Shown here: piece after piece, positions 18,588 to 26,744 of the stretch | Position numbering within the stretch: the stretch's first letter is position 1 | How the letters are laid out: every line of letters starts with the position of its first letter | Assembly: GCA_964590195.1 (NCBI GenBank) | Contig: CAZPWJ010000001.1 | Coordinates: forward strand, 186,001 to 250,000 | DNA: 64,000 nucleotides | DNA from: GCA-2731375 sp964590195 | GTDB lineage: Bacteria; Pseudomonadota; Alphaproteobacteria; GCA-2731375 | Reading direction: 5' to 3' | Made by a program: the position numbers and the translations under genes | The notes under the pieces: generated by a model | Database searches by the model: none | What the model saw: the letters and a program-made list of their open reading frames with translations, nothing else | Told to the model about the DNA's origin: nothing

Positions 18588-20351
18588 ATGAAGGGTGGAG
18601 AGCTGATTGCACAGTTTTTGGTGCAGGAGGAAATCCCTTATGTTTTCGGCATCTGCGGCCACGGCAATGTTGGTCTGTTGGATGCCCTGTACGATGTGCG
18701 CGACGATATAAAGCTGATCTCGCCCCGCCATGAACAGGTGGCCGCGCATATGGCGGATGCCTATTTCCGGATCAAGCATGAGCCCGTCGCCACCCTGACG
18801 TCATGCGGCCCCGGCTCGGCCAATATCGTCATGCCCATCGCCAACGCCCTGGCCGATAGCTCCGCCATCCTGGCCATCACCGCGAATATCCCGACGCAGC
18901 AGTTCAACCGCGGGCCTTTTCAGGAGGTTAACCGCCATTTCGCCGCCGACTTTCCCTCGGTTTTGAAGCCGGTGGTCAAGCGCAGCTATCAGCCAACCCG
19001 TGTCGACATGCTGCCCCTGACCCTGCGCCAGGCGCTGGAGCTTTCCGTCACCGGGCGGCCGGGTCCGGTGCAGGTGGATGTACCATTCAACGTTTTTCAG
19101 GAGGAGGCGGATGTGGCGCTGGAGGCCACCGCGCGCGCCAAGACTAGAAAACGGCCCGGTACCGATCCGGCGGATATCGACTGGGCCCTGGCCATGCTGG
19201 CCGCCGCCGAACGCCCGGCGTTGTTCATTGGCCATGGCGTTACCCTGGCCGAAGCCGCGCCCGAACTGGTGCAATTGGCCGAGCGTCTGAATATCCCCGT
19301 GATCTCCTCGCCCAACGGCATGGGCTGCATCCCCATGTCGCACCCGTTGTCGCTGGGCTTTATCGGCCGCAACGGCACCTTTCCGGCCAACCAGGCGGGC
19401 CGTCACGCGGATTTGGTGATCGCCGTCGGCGCCCGCTTCGATGACCGATCCTCGTCCTCATGGATACCCGGCTATTCCTGGAATTTCCCGGCCACGAAGT
19501 TGATCCATGTCGATATCGATGTGGATGAAATCGGTCGCAATTATGTGCCTGACCTGGGCATTACCTCTGATGCCGGCAGTTTTCTGCGCCAGATGCTGGG
19601 CGCGGCGGCGGAAATGGAAAGGCCGGAACGCAAGGCCTGGCTGACCGAGATCGAAGGTTGGCGCGATGAATGGCAGCGCTTTACGGCGCCGAATTTCGAA
19701 CTTCGCACCTCGCCCCTGCGGCCGGAGCAGATTGTCGCCGATATCCGCGCGGTGTTGCCCGACGACGGTATCATCTCGCTGGATTCCGGTGTCCATCACA
19801 ATTGGTTCATGCAGTTCTGGGATGCGCCCATGCCCCAGACCATGCTCAACGCCTGGGGCTTTTCGGGTATGGGTTTCGGTGTTTCGGGTATTCTGGGGGC
19901 GAAACTGGCGGCCCCGGACCGGCCCTGCGTCGCCATCTGCGGCGACGGTGGCTTTACCATGACGCCGCATGTTTTGTGCACGGCGGTGGAATACAACATT
20001 CCCTGTATCTGGGTGGTTTGGAACAATTTCGCCTGGGGCGCGATTCGCGATATCCAATACGGTATGTTCGGGGGCCGGGAAATCGGCACCGGCTTCTACA
20101 GCGGCGACAACCAGCAGCCCTACAATCCAGATTTCGCCGCGATGGCACGTTCCTGCGGCGTGCACGGCGTCACGGTCACCGAGCCAGACGATTTCAAGGG
20201 TGCGCTGGAAGCCGCCATCGCCTCGGGCAAACCGGCGCTGCTTAATGTGCATGTGGACCCGGAAGTCCGCCCGCCGGCCACGGGCACCTGGCAGTTGCCG
20301 CCCACGCCCTTTGGCGAGCCGGCATTTGGCGGACCATTTTTGCCGGACTGA
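18588..20351 (+). CDS. Thiamine diphosphate-dependent acetolactate synthase-like enzyme
   Basis: 587-aa ThDP enzyme with the three-domain fold of acetolactate synthase, benzoylformate decarboxylase and related enzymes. Seen: FGICGHGNVGLLDAL at residues 20-34, the conserved cofactor-activating Glu49 in RHEQVAAHMADAY, and the ThDP/Mg motif starting with GDG at 452-454 and ending with NN near 480. No small regulatory subunit gene follows, which argues against a biosynthetic IlvBN enzyme. The specific reaction cannot be read from the sequence. ATG at 18588 follows GGAG with good spacing. Confidence 0.9.
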   Translation: MKGGELIAQFLVQEEIPYVFGICGHGNVGLLDALYDVRDDIKLISPRHEQVAAHMADAYFRIKHEPVATLTSCGPGSANIVMPIANALADSSAILAITANIPTQQFNRGPFQEVNRHFAADFPSVLKPVVKRSYQPTRVDMLPLTLRQALELSVTGRPGPVQVDVPFNVFQEEADVALEATARAKTRKRPGTDPADIDWALAMLAAAERPALFIGHGVTLAEAAPELVQLAERLNIPVISSPNGMGCIPMSHPLSLGFIGRNGTFPANQAGRHADLVIAVGARFDDRSSSSWIPGYSWNFPATKLIHVDIDVDEIGRNYVPDLGITSDAGSFLRQMLGAAAEMERPERKAWLTEIEGWRDEWQRFTAPNFELRTSPLRPEQIVADIRAVLPDDGIISLDSGVHHNWFMQFWDAPMPQTMLNAWGFSGMGFGVSGILGAKLAAPDRPCVAICGDGGFTMTPHVLCTAVEYNIPCIWVVWNNFAWGAIRDIQYGMFGGREIGTGFYSGDNQQPYNPDFAAMARSCGVHGVTVTEPDDFKGALEAAIASGKPALLNVHVDPEVRPPATGTWQLPPTPFGEPAFGGPFLPD

Positions 20352-20494
20352 ATCATCTGATAGCACGAGCATAATGTTTGCATAATAGGGCGTCCGCCGC
20401 ATACCATTGGGGCGGGGACGCTATATTAGTCATTCCCAACGTTAGGCGTTTGAATAGATTTCAACGACGAACCGATTGGTTGGGGGATAACACC

Positions 20495-21700
20495 ATGCTT
20501 GAATTTCATTCCGGCAGCTCCAGCGCCGTAAATTCAAAGACCGCAATTCTCGAATGTATCGACCATGCCTTTGGCGATCGCGACAAGGCGGATTGCAGGT
20601 TGCTGGTCATTCATTCCACCGTGGGGCACAACTTCGATCAGATGGCCGCTGGCGCGAAGGAAGCCTGTCCGGAGGCCGAGATCGTCGGTTGTACCGGCAG
20701 TGGCGTCATCGGCCACGGCAGCGTCAGCGAAGCCATGCGCGCCATGGCGGTCATGGCCATCACAGGCAACGAATTCACCGTTGCCGCCGCCAATGGCCTG
20801 AACGGCGGAAATTCCGCTGAATTGGGCGAGCAGGTGGCGGCCGAGATAAAGGCCGAGGATCCGGACATCAATATGGTCTTCGCCCTATCCGCTGGATTGG
20901 ATGTGGCGGGAGATCAAGTGATCAAGGGAATAGAATCGGTGTTGGGCGCGGATGTCCCGATCTTTGGCGCCACCGCCGCCGACAACGGCAAGGCCAAGGG
21001 CACTTTCCAGTTTCATAACCAGGATGTGCTCGAGGAAGGCTTGATCCTGGTTGGCTTTTCCGATCCGGGTCTGGAGGTGCTTTCGGGCGTCCATCACGGC
21101 TCCATTCCCATTGAAGGCGCGGTTTTCGAAGTCACGAAATCAAATGAAAATGAAATCATCGAACTGGACGGCAAGCCGGCCTGGCATGCGCTGCTGGCAC
21201 GATTTGGCCTACCCCCCGAAAGTACCGAGGTGCCCGATGTCATGGCCATCGCCGGGCTGGGCGATGCCCTGACGGCGGACGAGCAGGCGGTCTACGACAA
21301 CCCGCAAATTCTGCGCGTGCCGATCAAGGTCTCCGAGGACAAGCAATCGTTCTATCTGACGGCAGCGATACCGGAGGGGACAAAGCTGCAACTGATGCAG
21401 CGGGACGAGCAGTATATTTTTGATGGTGTCGAAAGCCTGATGCAGCGCATGCGGGACGACCTGGACGGCCGTCAGCCGGTCGCGGTTTTCCACGCTGACT
21501 GCATGGCCCGGGGGCGGCACACCTTCAACCAGGTTCTGAAAGACGAGATCATCGCAAAGATGCAATATCCGATTTGCGGCGAGGACTTCATTCCGTGGCT
21601 GGGCGTTTATGGCTTTGGCGAATATTGCCGTTTCGCCGGGAAGAATCATTTCCATGCCTACACCACGTCGCTGTTCCCCATTGTTCGGCGCGAGGCCTGA
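20495..21700 (+). CDS. FIST sensor domain protein
   Basis: 401-aa soluble protein made only of FIST-N (about residues 20-220) and FIST-C (about 220-390) domains. Recognisable parts are LLVIHSTVGHNFDQMAAGA, EIVGCTGSGVIGHG and FHADCMARGR. FIST domains are described as ligand-sensing modules, possibly for amino acids, usually found near signalling enzymes. Here the partner follows nine bases downstream: a GAF-adenylate cyclase, so the pair is likely one transcript and one pathway. ATG at 20495 is preceded by GGGGGATAACACC; longer upstream reading to 20378 has no ribosome-binding support. Confidence 0.9.
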   Translation: MLEFHSGSSSAVNSKTAILECIDHAFGDRDKADCRLLVIHSTVGHNFDQMAAGAKEACPEAEIVGCTGSGVIGHGSVSEAMRAMAVMAITGNEFTVAAANGLNGGNSAELGEQVAAEIKAEDPDINMVFALSAGLDVAGDQVIKGIESVLGADVPIFGATAADNGKAKGTFQFHNQDVLEEGLILVGFSDPGLEVLSGVHHGSIPIEGAVFEVTKSNENEIIELDGKPAWHALLARFGLPPESTEVPDVMAIAGLGDALTADEQAVYDNPQILRVPIKVSEDKQSFYLTAAIPEGTKLQLMQRDEQYIFDGVESLMQRMRDDLDGRQPVAVFHADCMARGRHTFNQVLKDEIIAKMQYPICGEDFIPWLGVYGFGEYCRFAGKNHFHAYTTSLFPIVRREA

Positions 21701-21709
21701 TTTAGAGAA

Positions 21710-23215
21710 ATGTCCGTACCGGCGGCAAAGCGTACCTACGAAGAGTTAGAGGCCCTGTGCGCCCGGTTGGAAGCGGAATCGGGCCGTAGTCAGGTCATGC
21801 AGCAGGATCTGATCCACGCCAAGGGTCAGGTGGACGGCGAGTTGATGCGCTTCAAGGCGATCCAGGCCTATATCGCCAAGGCGTTCGAAACAGATGACCC
21901 GAACGATTTTTTCTCCCTGACCTTGGAATCCGTAATCGAGGCCTTCGAATATGAAGTGGCCTTGTTCCTGCAGGCGACGGACAGCGATAAGCTGTTGACG
22001 GTCAGTGGTGAATTCGGTTTTCAGGAGCCGCCGGCGGATTTGCCATTCTCGCCAAAATGGCTCGATTCAGATGAAAGCCGGATTGTCGGCGAGGATGACT
22101 TCTTGCTCATGGCCTGGGTCGAACTGGACCTTGCGAAAGCCATTGTCTGCCCCTTTCATGACAAACACGGCAAGCTGGCCGGCATTATTCTGGGCGGCAT
22201 TACCAAGGACGGCGCCGGCGTCTTTGATGATATCGCCGACGATCATTGTTCCGCCTTCACTGTGATGGTGCAGCAGGCCGGTTCCCTTTGGACCAACCGG
22301 GAACTGAACGATGAAATTCGCCAGCAGAACAACCGCCTGGTCAATCTGACGGATTCCTATAGCCGCTTTGTCCCGTTCCAGTTCCTCGACCTGCTCGACC
22401 GCGCCTCGATCGAGGATATCGATGCCGGCGATCATGTTTCCATCGAAAGCAGCGTGCTGTTCGCCGATATCCGCGATTTCACCGCGCTGTCAGAGGCCCT
22501 GGGCCCGGCGGGGACATTCGCCTCGCTGAATGAATTCCTGGTCGCGGTGGAGCCGGTGGTGGAGCAGGAAAAAGGCTTCATAAATCAATATATGGGCGAT
22601 GCGGTGATGGCGCTGTTTCCCGGCGGCGCCGATGCCGCCCTGAACTGCGCCATGGGCATGATCGCCCATTCGCGGGAGCTCAACGCCCGGCGCAGCGGCA
22701 GCGGCGAACTGGCGATCCGCTTTGGCATGGGGATTTCCAGCGGGCCGCTGATGCTGGGTGCGATCGGCGGCGGCAAACGGCTGGACAGCAATGTGGTGGG
22801 TGACACCGCGAACCTGGCATCGCGTATCGAAAGCCTGACCAAGCTTTATGGTGTCTCGACCCTGTTCACGGAATTCACCCGGGCGCGGCTGGAAAATCAG
22901 GATGCCTACTGTTTTAGGGAGGTGGACCGGGTGGTCGTCAAGGGACGCACCAGCGCCGTCTCCATCTATGAACTTTATGACTGTGATACCGGCCCGATCC
23001 AGGCGCAGAAACATGCCACGGTGGAACCCTTCACCGAGGCCTTGTCGCTGTACCGTGAGGGCGACTTTGCCGCCGCCTGCCGGGCTTTCGAGGCCTGCGC
23101 CGTTGCTGCGCCCGATGACAATGTCACGCAACTTTATATTGAACGCTGTGGCGCGCTGATTGAGACGCCCCCGGCGGGGCCCTGGCGCGGCGTTTGGGTG
23201 CTGGACGAAAAATAG
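21710..23215 (+). CDS. GAF-domain class III adenylate/guanylate cyclase
   Basis: 501-aa cytoplasmic cyclase. Residues 10-50 look coiled-coil, 55-195 resemble a GAF sensor, 197-215 form a linker helix and 240-430 are the class III catalytic domain. Metal-binding Asp253 (LFADIRDFTALSE) and Asp297 (YMGDAVMALF) are present, as are Asn368 and Arg372 in DTANLASRIE, so the site looks active. The C-terminal about 60 residues are helical, tetratricopeptide-like (SLYREGDFAAACRAFEAC). Whether it makes cAMP or cGMP is not settled. Nine bases after the FIST gene, with which it likely forms a sensor-output pair. Confidence 0.92.
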   Translation: MSVPAAKRTYEELEALCARLEAESGRSQVMQQDLIHAKGQVDGELMRFKAIQAYIAKAFETDDPNDFFSLTLESVIEAFEYEVALFLQATDSDKLLTVSGEFGFQEPPADLPFSPKWLDSDESRIVGEDDFLLMAWVELDLAKAIVCPFHDKHGKLAGIILGGITKDGAGVFDDIADDHCSAFTVMVQQAGSLWTNRELNDEIRQQNNRLVNLTDSYSRFVPFQFLDLLDRASIEDIDAGDHVSIESSVLFADIRDFTALSEALGPAGTFASLNEFLVAVEPVVEQEKGFINQYMGDAVMALFPGGADAALNCAMGMIAHSRELNARRSGSGELAIRFGMGISSGPLMLGAIGGGKRLDSNVVGDTANLASRIESLTKLYGVSTLFTEFTRARLENQDAYCFREVDRVVVKGRTSAVSIYELYDCDTGPIQAQKHATVEPFTEALSLYREGDFAAACRAFEACAVAAPDDNVTQLYIERCGALIETPPAGPWRGVWVLDEK

Positions 23216-23246
23216 CCGCTATAGCGGCAGAAGTAGGAGTTTGACG

Positions 23247-24650
23247 ATGACCGACGAGCTGCACTACCAAACCATCCAGGAACTCTCCAGCCAAATAAAG
23301 TCCGGCGCTCTTTCGCCCGTCACTTTGACCGAGGCGTTACTGGCGCGCATTGAGGCGCATGATGGGCGCCTGAAATCCTATGCCACGGTGATGGCAGAGA
23401 GCGCTTTGGCCGAGGCCCGGACGGCGGAAGCGGAGATTGCGGCGGGGCGCTATCTGGGTCCGCTGCACGGCATTCCCATCGCCGTGAAAGACCTTTGTTA
23501 TACCAAGGGCGTCCGTACCATGGGCGGCTGTGCCGTGCTGGCGGATCATGTGCCTGATTTCGATGCCACGGTGGTGCGCCGCTTTCGCGAGGCCGGCGCG
23601 GTGCTGCTGGGCAAGCTTAACCTGACCGAAGGGGCCATGGCCGGCTATAACCCGGCCTTTGATGTGCCGGAAAACCCCTGGAAAGAGAGCCATTGGTCCG
23701 GTGCCTCGTCCTCTGGTTCGGGCGCCGCGACGGCGGCGGGCCTGGCCTTTGCCACCCTGGGCAGCGATACCGGCGGCTCCATCCGCCACCCGGCCGCCGT
23801 CTGCGGCACCGTCGGCCTGAAACCGACCTGGGGCCGGGTCAGCCGCCACGGGGTGCTGGATCTGGCGCAATCCCTTGATCACGTCGGCCCGCTGACACGC
23901 AGCAGCGCCGATGCCGGCATCGTCATGCAGGTGATTTCCGGGCAGGATCTGGACGATCCCACCACCCTGGTGGCCCCGGTTCCCGATATGCTGGCCGGCC
24001 TGGAGGCCGGCGCCAAGGGTTTGCGTATTGGCTGGGACGAACGCTATGCCAGCGAGGACATGGCGCCTGATTTTGCCGCCGCTATTGCTGCCTCGGTAGA
24101 GGTTATGGCCGGACTGGGGGCCGAGATCATCGAAGTCTCGATGCCGGAACAACTAAGAGAATACCTAGCGGGATGGGCGGTTCTGTGCACGGCGGAGGCG
24201 GCCGATGCCCACCGGGCGACCTATCCCGAGCGGGCCGCCGAATATGGCCCATGGTTTGGCGAATGGCTGGCCCGGGGCAACGCCTTTTCCGCCGCCGACT
24301 ATGCCCAGGCCAACAACCTGCGCGCCGCCTGTGTCGGCGCCCTGCGCCAGACCATGCGGGATATCGATCTGCTGGCCTGTCCCTCCACGGCGCGGGAGGC
24401 TTTTCCGGTTACGCCCGAGATTTCGTACGGGCCGATCCCCGAGCGCGACCCCTGGCAAACCCGCTTTACCGTACCCATGGATTACGCCGGCCTGCCGACT
24501 ATTTCATTGCCTTGCGGCCTGTCCGAACTGGGCCTGCCGCTGTCACTGCAATTCGTCGGCCATCCCCTGAGCGAACCATTGCTGGTCCAGGCGGGCGCCG
24601 CCTATGAAGGCGCCACGGAATGGCATCACATGCATCCGCCGGGCTGGTAG
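23247..24650 (+). CDS. Amidase signature family enzyme
   Basis: 467-aa Ser-cisSer-Lys amidohydrolase. Catalytic Lys81 sits in PIAVKDLCYTKG, the cis-Ser lies in GASSSGSGAA (residues 154-156) and nucleophile Ser178 in GSDTGGSIRHPA. This family includes GatA, 6-aminohexanoate hydrolase, allophanate hydrolase and many general amidases; no gatC or gatB lies nearby, so a catabolic amidase is more likely than GatA. ATG at 23247 follows GTAGGAGTTTGACG. It lies 31 bp after the cyclase gene on the same strand and may be co-transcribed. Confidence 0.92.
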   Translation: MTDELHYQTIQELSSQIKSGALSPVTLTEALLARIEAHDGRLKSYATVMAESALAEARTAEAEIAAGRYLGPLHGIPIAVKDLCYTKGVRTMGGCAVLADHVPDFDATVVRRFREAGAVLLGKLNLTEGAMAGYNPAFDVPENPWKESHWSGASSSGSGAATAAGLAFATLGSDTGGSIRHPAAVCGTVGLKPTWGRVSRHGVLDLAQSLDHVGPLTRSSADAGIVMQVISGQDLDDPTTLVAPVPDMLAGLEAGAKGLRIGWDERYASEDMAPDFAAAIAASVEVMAGLGAEIIEVSMPEQLREYLAGWAVLCTAEAADAHRATYPERAAEYGPWFGEWLARGNAFSAADYAQANNLRAACVGALRQTMRDIDLLACPSTAREAFPVTPEISYGPIPERDPWQTRFTVPMDYAGLPTISLPCGLSELGLPLSLQFVGHPLSEPLLVQAGAAYEGATEWHHMHPPGW

Positions 24651-24653
24651 CTT

Positions 24654-25874
24654 TTAGTCGATCAGAGCTTGGTAGGTCAGAACCCGCAGTTCCCGGCGCA
24701 GGGGATAGGTTGACGAGGGCATCAGCTGGGTCAGGAAAATCACGCTCATGTCCTCTTCCGGATCGATCCAGAAGGCGGTGCTGGCCGCCCCGCCCCAGGC
24801 ATGTTCGCCCGCCGAGCCGATGACCTGCGCCTTGGCCGGGTCCAGCATGACGGAAAAGCCCGGGCCGAAACCGATCCCGTCATAGGAGGTTTCCGAATGT
24901 ACCGGCTGGCCCATGGAGGTCAGGTCGCCATTGTCGGGTAGATGGTTCGCCGTCATGTATTCAACCGTCTTGCGGCCCAACAGGCGCACGCCGTCCAGTT
25001 CACCCTTGCCGCGCAGCATCTGGGTGAAGCGGTGATAGTCGCCCGCCGTCGAGGTCAGGCCGCCGCCGCCTGAAAACAGCGTCACGTTGCGGAAGTCGCT
25101 GTCCTGGGGCGCGTCGGACAACGCCAGGCCGTCGCCCGCCGTATGCTCGTAGTTGGCGGCGAAGCGGTCCTGCTTCTCGGGCGCGATGGCGAACGAGGTA
25201 TCCACCATGCCCAGGGGGTCCAGAATGTGCTGTTGAAAATAGACATCCAGGGCCTGGCCTGAAATCACCTCCGTCAGGCGGCCCAGCAGATCCGTGGACG
25301 TTGAATAATTCCATTCCGTGCCCGGATGGCAGAGCAGCGGTTGATCGGCCAGTTTGCGGGCGGTCTCCGCCAGATTGCCATGGCGGTCGGCGAAATTGAC
25401 GCCGTTGGCGCGATAGGCCGCCTCGACCGGTGTCTCGCCTCTGTTGCCGTAGGTCAGGCCGGCGGTATGGGTCAGCAGATGGCGGAAAGTGATTTGCTGC
25501 TTTGCCGGCTCATACACGGCATCATCGCCCTGGCCCGAGACATAGACCTGCATCTCGGCGAATTCCGGCAGATAACGGGCGATGGGATCATCCAGTTGAA
25601 ACAATCCCTGTTCGTACAGCATCATGATGCCGACGGAGGTTATGGGCTTGGTCATGGAGTAGATGCGGAAGATGCTGTCTTCCTCCACCGCCAGGCCGGC
25701 CTCCAGATCCCGTTGGCCACGGGTCAGGCAATAGGCCACCTGACCACGTCGGGCCACCAGCACCAGGGCGCCGGGCAGCTTGCCGGCATCGATATAGCCG
25801 TCGATCCAGGGGCCGATGCGGTCCAGACGGTCGCTGGACAGGCCCACATCTTCGGGTTTGGCGGTGACAAGCAT
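24654..25874 (-). CDS. Beta-lactamase-family serine hydrolase
   Basis: 406-aa class C beta-lactamase-fold hydrolase or esterase. Ser73-Met-Thr-Lys76 (IYSMTKP) is the SxxK motif and the WNYSTSTDLLG segment holds the Tyr-x-Ser motif. No signal peptide is seen, so it is probably a cytoplasmic esterase (EstB type) rather than a periplasmic beta-lactamase. The start at 25874 has an AGAAGGAA sequence upstream. It follows the SDR gene by 25 bp and is convergent with the amidase gene, whose stop is three bases away. Confidence 0.9.
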   Translation of the reverse strand: MLVTAKPEDVGLSSDRLDRIGPWIDGYIDAGKLPGALVLVARRGQVAYCLTRGQRDLEAGLAVEEDSIFRIYSMTKPITSVGIMMLYEQGLFQLDDPIARYLPEFAEMQVYVSGQGDDAVYEPAKQQITFRHLLTHTAGLTYGNRGETPVEAAYRANGVNFADRHGNLAETARKLADQPLLCHPGTEWNYSTSTDLLGRLTEVISGQALDVYFQQHILDPLGMVDTSFAIAPEKQDRFAANYEHTAGDGLALSDAPQDSDFRNVTLFSGGGGLTSTAGDYHRFTQMLRGKGELDGVRLLGRKTVEYMTANHLPDNGDLTSMGQPVHSETSYDGIGFGPGFSVMLDPAKAQVIGSAGEHAWGGAASTAFWIDPEEDMSVIFLTQLMPSSTYPLRRELRVLTYQALID

Positions 25875-25899
25875 GCGCAAGTTCCTTCTATGGATCCTT

Positions 25900-26631
25900 C
25901 TACAGGGTGCAGTAGCCGCCATCGACGGGGATGGTGACGCCGGTGATAAAGCCGGCGGCGTCGGACGAAGCCAGGAACAGGGCGGTGCCGATCATCTCGT
26001 CGGGTTCGCCCCAGCGGCCCATGGGCGTACGCTGCAGGATGGGGTCGGCGATTTCCGACATATCCTGGATCGGCGCCGTCAGCTTGGTGGAGATCCAGCC
26101 CGGCGCGATGGCATTGACGCGGACGCCATCGGCGGCCCATCGCGCGCCCAGGCTCATGGTCATTTGCAGGATGGCCGATTTCGAAGCGCCATAGCCCGGC
26201 CCCCGCGGCGAGCCGAAATATGAGGTCATGGACGCGATGTTGATGATCGAGCCTCCCGACGCCTTCAACAGCGGCTGCAAACGGTGCGAGAGGCGATAGA
26301 CCGAATTCAAATTGATATCGATGGTCGCCTCGAAATTATCCGGCTCCAGGGCCGCATCGCCCCGAAACGTCGTGCCGGCATTGTTGACCAGTACGTCCAG
26401 CTGCTGGATGCCCTCCGCCAAAGCCTCGACCGCCGCGACATCCAGCATGTTGACCTGATGATAGGTGAAGGACGACAGATCATCGGGATAATCGCCGATC
26501 CCGTCCCTGGTGCCGGTAATGGTCACCTGGGCGCCGGCATCCCGGAATCCCCGGGCGATCGACAGGCCGATGCCGCTGGAGCCGCCCGTGACCAAAACCG
26601 TCTTATCGGAAAAATCAAAACTCGCACTCAT
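25900..26631 (-). CDS. Short-chain dehydrogenase/reductase family oxidoreductase
   Basis: 243-aa classical SDR. Seen: cofactor motif TGGSSGIG at residues 15-22, the NNAG motif in DVLVNNAGTTF, a Ser in IINIASMTSYFG, YGASK carrying catalytic Tyr and Lys, and the terminal GVTIPVDGGY typical of FabG-like members. NAD(P)-dependent; substrate unknown. ATG at 26631 has GGAG eight bases upstream. An in-frame extension to 26733 lacks support. It lies immediately upstream of the serine hydrolase gene and is probably in the same transcript. Confidence 0.92.
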   Translation of the reverse strand: MSASFDFSDKTVLVTGGSSGIGLSIARGFRDAGAQVTITGTRDGIGDYPDDLSSFTYHQVNMLDVAAVEALAEGIQQLDVLVNNAGTTFRGDAALEPDNFEATIDINLNSVYRLSHRLQPLLKASGGSIINIASMTSYFGSPRGPGYGASKSAILQMTMSLGARWAADGVRVNAIAPGWISTKLTAPIQDMSEIADPILQRTPMGRWGEPDEMIGTALFLASSDAAGFITGVTIPVDGGYCTL

Positions 26632-26744
26632 GCCCACCACTCCATTCCTGCTGTTGAGGCTTAGACCTGCAGATGCAGGCCATGAAAAATTTTCGTTCAT
26701 GCCCTCGATATCATCGGCAGGCGTGATCATCAAATGTCAGGACA

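Noticed and set aside
20390..20421. Imperfect hairpin after the ThDP enzyme gene as a terminator
   Set aside because: The GCGTCC/GGACGC stem has mismatches and no U-tract follows, so a terminator call is not supported.
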